The translations under genes were made by a program, and so were the position numbers. Below are positions 61,010-64,000 of a stretch of DNA of 64,000 bases, piece after piece. Each line of letters opens with the position of its first letter. Positions within the stretch are counted from its first letter, which is position 1. The stretch is taken from NCBI GenBank assembly GCA_963676845.2, contig CAXXKK010000034.1:62001-126000 (forward strand). Reading direction: 5' to 3'. This DNA is from G963662675 sp963676845 (GTDB lineage Bacteria > Bacteroidota > Bacteroidia > Bacteroidales > Prolixibacteraceae). Under the pieces are notes generated by a model. That model made no database searches. It worked only from the letters and a program-made list of their open reading frames with translations, and was not told the origin of the DNA.

Positions 61010-61921
61010 TTATTTTAGGTTCAAGGTGTGAGCAATAATGGCTTCTCTGGCAAAGACTCCATTTCTTGCTTGGTTAAAATAATATGCTTTTTCATTTCTG
61101 TCTACATCTGTATGTATTTCATTTACCCGTGGAAGAGGGTGAAGTATTCTCATGTTGGGTTTTGTATTAGCAAGCATGCTGTTACGTAAGATGTATACAT
61201 TTTTAACTTGCTCATATTCCATCGGATCGGAGAAGCGTTCTTTTTGTACGCGGGTCATATAAACAATATCTGCTTCAGAGATTATATCCGTGAATTCACT
61301 GTGTTCAAAATACCGTATTCCTTTTTCACGCAGGTAAAGTTTGTATTCTTCTGGAATTTGTAGCTCGTCTGGTGCAATAAAGTTGAAGATTGGATTTTCA
61401 AATTCAGACATGGCCATTAATAAGGAGTGTACTGTTCTTCCATATTTAAGATCTCCGACCATGAATATATTCTGGTTGTCCAGTGTCTTTTGCGTTTTTA
61501 TTATTGAGTACATATCCAGCAGGGTCTGTGTTGGATGCTGGTTTGCACCATCACCGGCATTGATAATTGGAATGTTCGAAACTTCAGCTGCGTAACGAGC
61601 ACTTCCTTCCAGTGGATGACGCATTACAATAAGATCGGCATAATTAGAAACCATGCGAATGGTATCGTGAAGCGTTTCTCCTTTCGTGACACTTGATGAA
61701 TTTGAGTCTGAAAAACCAATAATTCGCCCTCCCAGTCTGTTGATGGCTGTTTCAAAACTTAAGCGTGTTCTTGTTGAAGGCTCAAAAAACAAGGAAGCTA
61801 CTACTTTTCCCTCTAGGAGCTTTTGATTTGGATTTTTTTCAAAATCAGCTGCTAATTCCATTATCCGGAGGTAGTCTTCCTTCGAATAATCTGTGATTGA
61901 TATTAAATCTTTTTTCTTCAT
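61010..61921 (-). CDS. pyrB: aspartate carbamoyltransferase catalytic subunit
   Basis: Joins carbamoyl phosphate and aspartate, the first committed step of pyrimidine synthesis. 303 residues. Carbamoyl-phosphate motif STRTRLSFE (about 50-58), GDGANQHPTQTLLD (about 122-135), aspartate-binding TRVQKERF and HPLPRVNEI are all intact. Immediately followed by pyrI. A strong hairpin 35 bases upstream may attenuate transcription. Confidence 0.97.
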   Translation of the reverse strand: MKKKDLISITDYSKEDYLRIMELAADFEKNPNQKLLEGKVVASLFFEPSTRTRLSFETAINRLGGRIIGFSDSNSSSVTKGETLHDTIRMVSNYADLIVMRHPLEGSARYAAEVSNIPIINAGDGANQHPTQTLLDMYSIIKTQKTLDNQNIFMVGDLKYGRTVHSLLMAMSEFENPIFNFIAPDELQIPEEYKLYLREKGIRYFEHSEFTDIISEADIVYMTRVQKERFSDPMEYEQVKNVYILRNSMLANTKPNMRILHPLPRVNEIHTDVDRNEKAYYFNQARNGVFAREAIIAHTLNLK

Positions 61922-61956
61922 CTATTTGTTTTCTAATCTTATGCACCCATGCAATA

Positions 61957-61991
61957 AAAAACCAACAGTAGTAAAATTACTGTTGGTTTTT
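61957..61991 (-). terminator. terminator or attenuator upstream of pyrB
   Basis: On the minus strand AAAAACCAACAGTA pairs perfectly with TACTGTTGGTTTTT across a seven-base loop, followed by a run of T. It ends 35 bases before the pyrB ATG. A nine-codon minus-strand reading frame (ATG at 62003) ends inside its left arm. The nearest upstream gene stops 200 bases earlier, so attenuation of pyrBI is the more likely role. Confidence 0.65.
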
Positions 61992-62191
61992 CGTTATTAT
62001 CATTTTATAAGTTTTGTTCTTGATGTTTCCTGAGCATAAAAAATGAGGATAAAATTCTTGAAAAGAGATTACAATTGCCAGGAATAATATTGTATTTAAA
62101 AAAGCCTTTCATTAAAACACAAATTTAACTAATACAATTTTATTTTTTTTAATAGTCTGTAATGTTTTTTTTGCCTTTTATTAACAACACT

Positions 62192-62795
62192 CTACTTGAT
62201 TATCTTGATGACAACACCTTCAATATCCTTTAGTTTCATTATGATTTTTTCAGATTCAGTTTTACGGACAGATGTTTTTATTTTACATCGAAGGTCAAAA
62301 TCATTTTTATGCTGAGGAAGTTTTTCTTCTTTGAAAACCTTCATGACGTTATTCATATTCATATAGTCAAATTCAACCCAAAATTTCTCTTCAACAAGTT
62401 TTTTCTACTATTATTGAATTATTGATAACGTCTGCAGCTGCTCCCCGGTAAGCATTAATGAGTCCACTAACACCAAGTAGGGTTCCTCCAAAATAACGAA
62501 CGACTACAATTAAAATATTTGTGAGGTCATTTTTTTGAATTTGCCCTAAAATAGGTTTCCCTGCTGTTGATGATGGTTCTCCATCGTCGTTTGCCCTGAA
62601 GTGTGTCTTTTCTGCTCCTAATCGCCAAGCATAACAATGGTGTCTGGCTGAATAATGTTCTTTTTTTAGTGCTTGTATGTATTCTTTAATTTCTTCTTCT
62701 TCTTCAACAGGGTAAGCAAAAGCAAGAAACTTACTGCCTTTATCTTTGAATAATCCTTCCGTATTTTTTTCTATGGTTAAGTATGAATCTATCAT
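62192..62795 (-). pseudogene. YigZ/IMPACT-family protein, frameshifted
   Basis: The first 134 codons encode the UPF0029 domain (SKFLAFAYPVEEEEEIKEYI, ARHHCYAWRLG, DDGEPSSTAGKPI, VVRYFGGTLLGVSGLINAYR), ending at a stop at 62391. The C-terminal DUF1949 domain continues in the next frame (VEFDYMNMNNVMKVFK to IIKIIK, stop at 62192). The frames meet at a run of six A on the coding strand (62399-62404); dropping one A would restore a 200-residue protein, the usual length. It may be a real mutation, a sequencing error or slippage. Confidence 0.85.
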
Positions 62796-62807
62796 GATTT
62801 AAGCTAT

Positions 62808-62834
62808 AAAAAAGGCAGGTCTGATAGACCTGCC
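62808..62834 (-). terminator. rho-independent terminator of dnaA
   Basis: Perfect 9-bp stem GGCAGGTCT/AGACCTGCC with a three-base loop and TTTTTT on the minus strand, 7 bases after the dnaA stop. Confidence 0.9.
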
Positions 62835-62840
62835 GAAGCT

Positions 62841-64000
62841 TTACATTTTTAATTTCTTTTCTATTTCATCAACAGATTGCCTGAAACTTTTGTCGGTATC
62901 TATTAGATTATTGACTGTTTTGCAGGCATGAAGAACTGTTGCATGATCTTTATTGCCAATTTGTGATCCAATAGATGCCAGTGATGATTTAGTCATGTTT
63001 TTGGAGAAATACATGGCTAACTGACGTGCCTGTACTATTTCTCTTTTTCGGGTTTTAGCTTGTAATGAATCAACAGACATATTAAAATAATCACAAACTA
63101 CTTTTGATATGTAATCAATTGATAATTCCCGCTTCGAGTTTCTAACCAGTTTATTGATCATTTCACTAGCAAGCTCCAATGTAATCTCTTTTTTGTTTAA
63201 AGTTGATTGGGCAAGTAGTGATACTAATGCTCCTTCAAGTTCTCGTACGTTGTTTGTAATGTGAGATGCGATGTATTCCAGAACTTCATCACTAATAACA
63301 ATACCGTCTTTATAGGTTTTGCGTTTTAATATTTCCATTCGTGTTTCAAAATCGGGAACTTGCAGGTCTGCAGTTAGCCCCCATTTGAAACGAGATAATA
63401 ACCGTTGTTCCATCCCTTTTAGTTCAATGGGAGGTTTGTCTGATGTTAGAATCAATTGTTTTCCGCTTTGATGTAAGTGGTTGAAAATGTGGAAGAAAGT
63501 TTCTTGTGTTTTTTCTTTTCCTGCAAATTCTTGTACGTCATCCAAAATAAGTACATCAATCATCTGGTAGAAATGAAGAAAATCATTTCTATTATTATTA
63601 CGTGTTGCTTCAGTAAATTGTGTTTGGAATTTATTGGCATTTACATACAAAACAGTCTTTTCCGGAAAGCGTTCTTTTACTTCTATTCCGATGGCATGTG
63701 CTAAGTGGGTTTTTCCTAAACCTGAGTTCCCATATATCATTAATGGATTGAAAGCAGTGCCTCCTGGAGATTGTGCTACTGCAAATCCTGCACTGCGAGC
63801 TAGTCGATTGCATTCTCCTTCTACATAGTTCTCAAATGTATTGTCAGCTTTTAATTGTGGGTCAACCTGAAGTTTTTGGATACCAGGAATAATGAAAGGA
63901 TTCTTAATTGATGGTTTCCCTTCATTTTTCAATGGTACATTAAGAGGTTTGTTTTCAAACTTCGTGCTTTTATTTGTTGGGTATTTCACAGTATATGGCT
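62841..64000 (-). CDS. dnaA: chromosomal replication initiator DnaA (N-terminus beyond the edge)
   Basis: Binds oriC and melts it to start replication. The AAA+ domain is complete: Walker A GNSGLGKTH, Walker B LILDDVQ, sensor regions LTSDKPP and RLLSRF, and box VII; the C-terminal DNA-binding domain has the DnaA signature GNKDHATVLHACKTV. The frame stays open to the right edge; the apparent GTG at 63989 is within the linker, so domain I is outside the window. The origin may lie upstream of dnaA but is not visible here. Confidence 0.97.
   Translation of the reverse strand, partial: PYTVKYPTNKSTKFENKPLNVPLKNEGKPSIKNPFIIPGIQKLQVDPQLKADNTFENYVEGECNRLARSAGFAVAQSPGGTAFNPLMIYGNSGLGKTHLAHAIGIEVKERFPEKTVLYVNANKFQTQFTEATRNNNRNDFLHFYQMIDVLILDDVQEFAGKEKTQETFFHIFNHLHQSGKQLILTSDKPPIELKGMEQRLLSRFKWGLTADLQVPDFETRMEILKRKTYKDGIVISDEVLEYIASHITNNVRELEGALVSLLAQSTLNKKEITLELASEMINKLVRNSKRELSIDYISKVVCDYFNMSVDSLQAKTRKREIVQARQLAMYFSKNMTKSSLASIGSQIGNKDHATVLHACKTVNNLIDTDKSFRQSVDEIEKKLKM

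Noticed and set aside
61930..62190. Possible DnaA boxes near dnaA (such as TTATGCACC at 61939 and TTATTAACA at 62179) as an origin
   Set aside because: They deviate from TTATCCACA and are too few and scattered; the region upstream of dnaA, where an origin would be expected, is outside the window.

Overview
The window looks like chromosomal DNA of a member of the Bacteroidota, most likely a marine or anaerobic Bacteroidales/Marinilabiliales relative. The evidence is: type IX secretion (T9SS) parts (a PorP/SprF protein and a gliding-motility type B C-terminal domain), repeated TAnnTTTG -7 promoter elements typical of the phylum, few Shine-Dalgarno sequences, a single-chain PurL, a V-type ATPase operon with DUF2764, AT-rich intergenic DNA and many OmpA/HYR-type surface proteins. 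The species assignment is inference only. Nearly all DNA is ordinary core genome; no phage, insertion sequence or CRISPR array was seen.

Layout. 1-6 kb: ribonuclease Y, ZapA with a small coiled-coil partner, an M23 peptidase, and a PadR regulator with a four-helix membrane protein. 5.8-14.5 kb: fabD, purL, a cysteine-cluster protein, a divergent NmrA-reductase/HxlR-regulator pair with a palindromic intergenic region, a methyltransferase plus DUF6326 protein, and pdxH. 14.4-14.8 kb: a non-coding stretch with A-tracts phased at about 20.5 bp. 14.8-20.5 kb: DUF1015, serA, serC, comB and gcvT. 20.8-22.6 kb: a soluble histidine kinase and a REC-PAS-LuxR response regulator. 22.6-33.5 kb: a T9SS surface module (OmpA/SPOR protein, PorP/SprF protein and a 2,627-residue secreted protein with exactly 20 tandem HYR repeats of 249 bp).

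33.9-43.5 kb: a seven-gene V-type ATPase operon (E, DUF2764, A, B, D, I, K) with one universal stress protein gene at its head and another inserted between B and D; the K subunit carries the residues that bind sodium in Enterococcus hirae. 43.8-50.0 kb: a stressosome-type operon (SpoIIAA-like, RsbR, RsbS, RsbT, RsbT-SpoIIE phosphatase fusion, RsbT-hybrid histidine kinase fusion, REC-kinase). Three consecutive genes carry an RsbT-like ATPase domain, which suggests a stressosome whose outputs are a phosphatase and a phosphorelay. This is the most interesting system in the window.

50.3-64 kb: tRNA-Leu(CAG), a divergent class I isoprenoid-synthase-like protein of unknown product, a DPP IV-type peptidase, a DUF6588 outer-membrane protein, the thrS-infC-rpmI-rplT translation operon (infC apparently begins with ATC behind a strong AGGAGG), a C1 peptidase, a GAF/free-methionine-sulfoxide-reductase-like protein, pyrB-pyrI with a hairpin just upstream that may be an attenuator, a yigZ-family gene broken by a one-base frameshift in a homopolymer, and dnaA running off the right edge.
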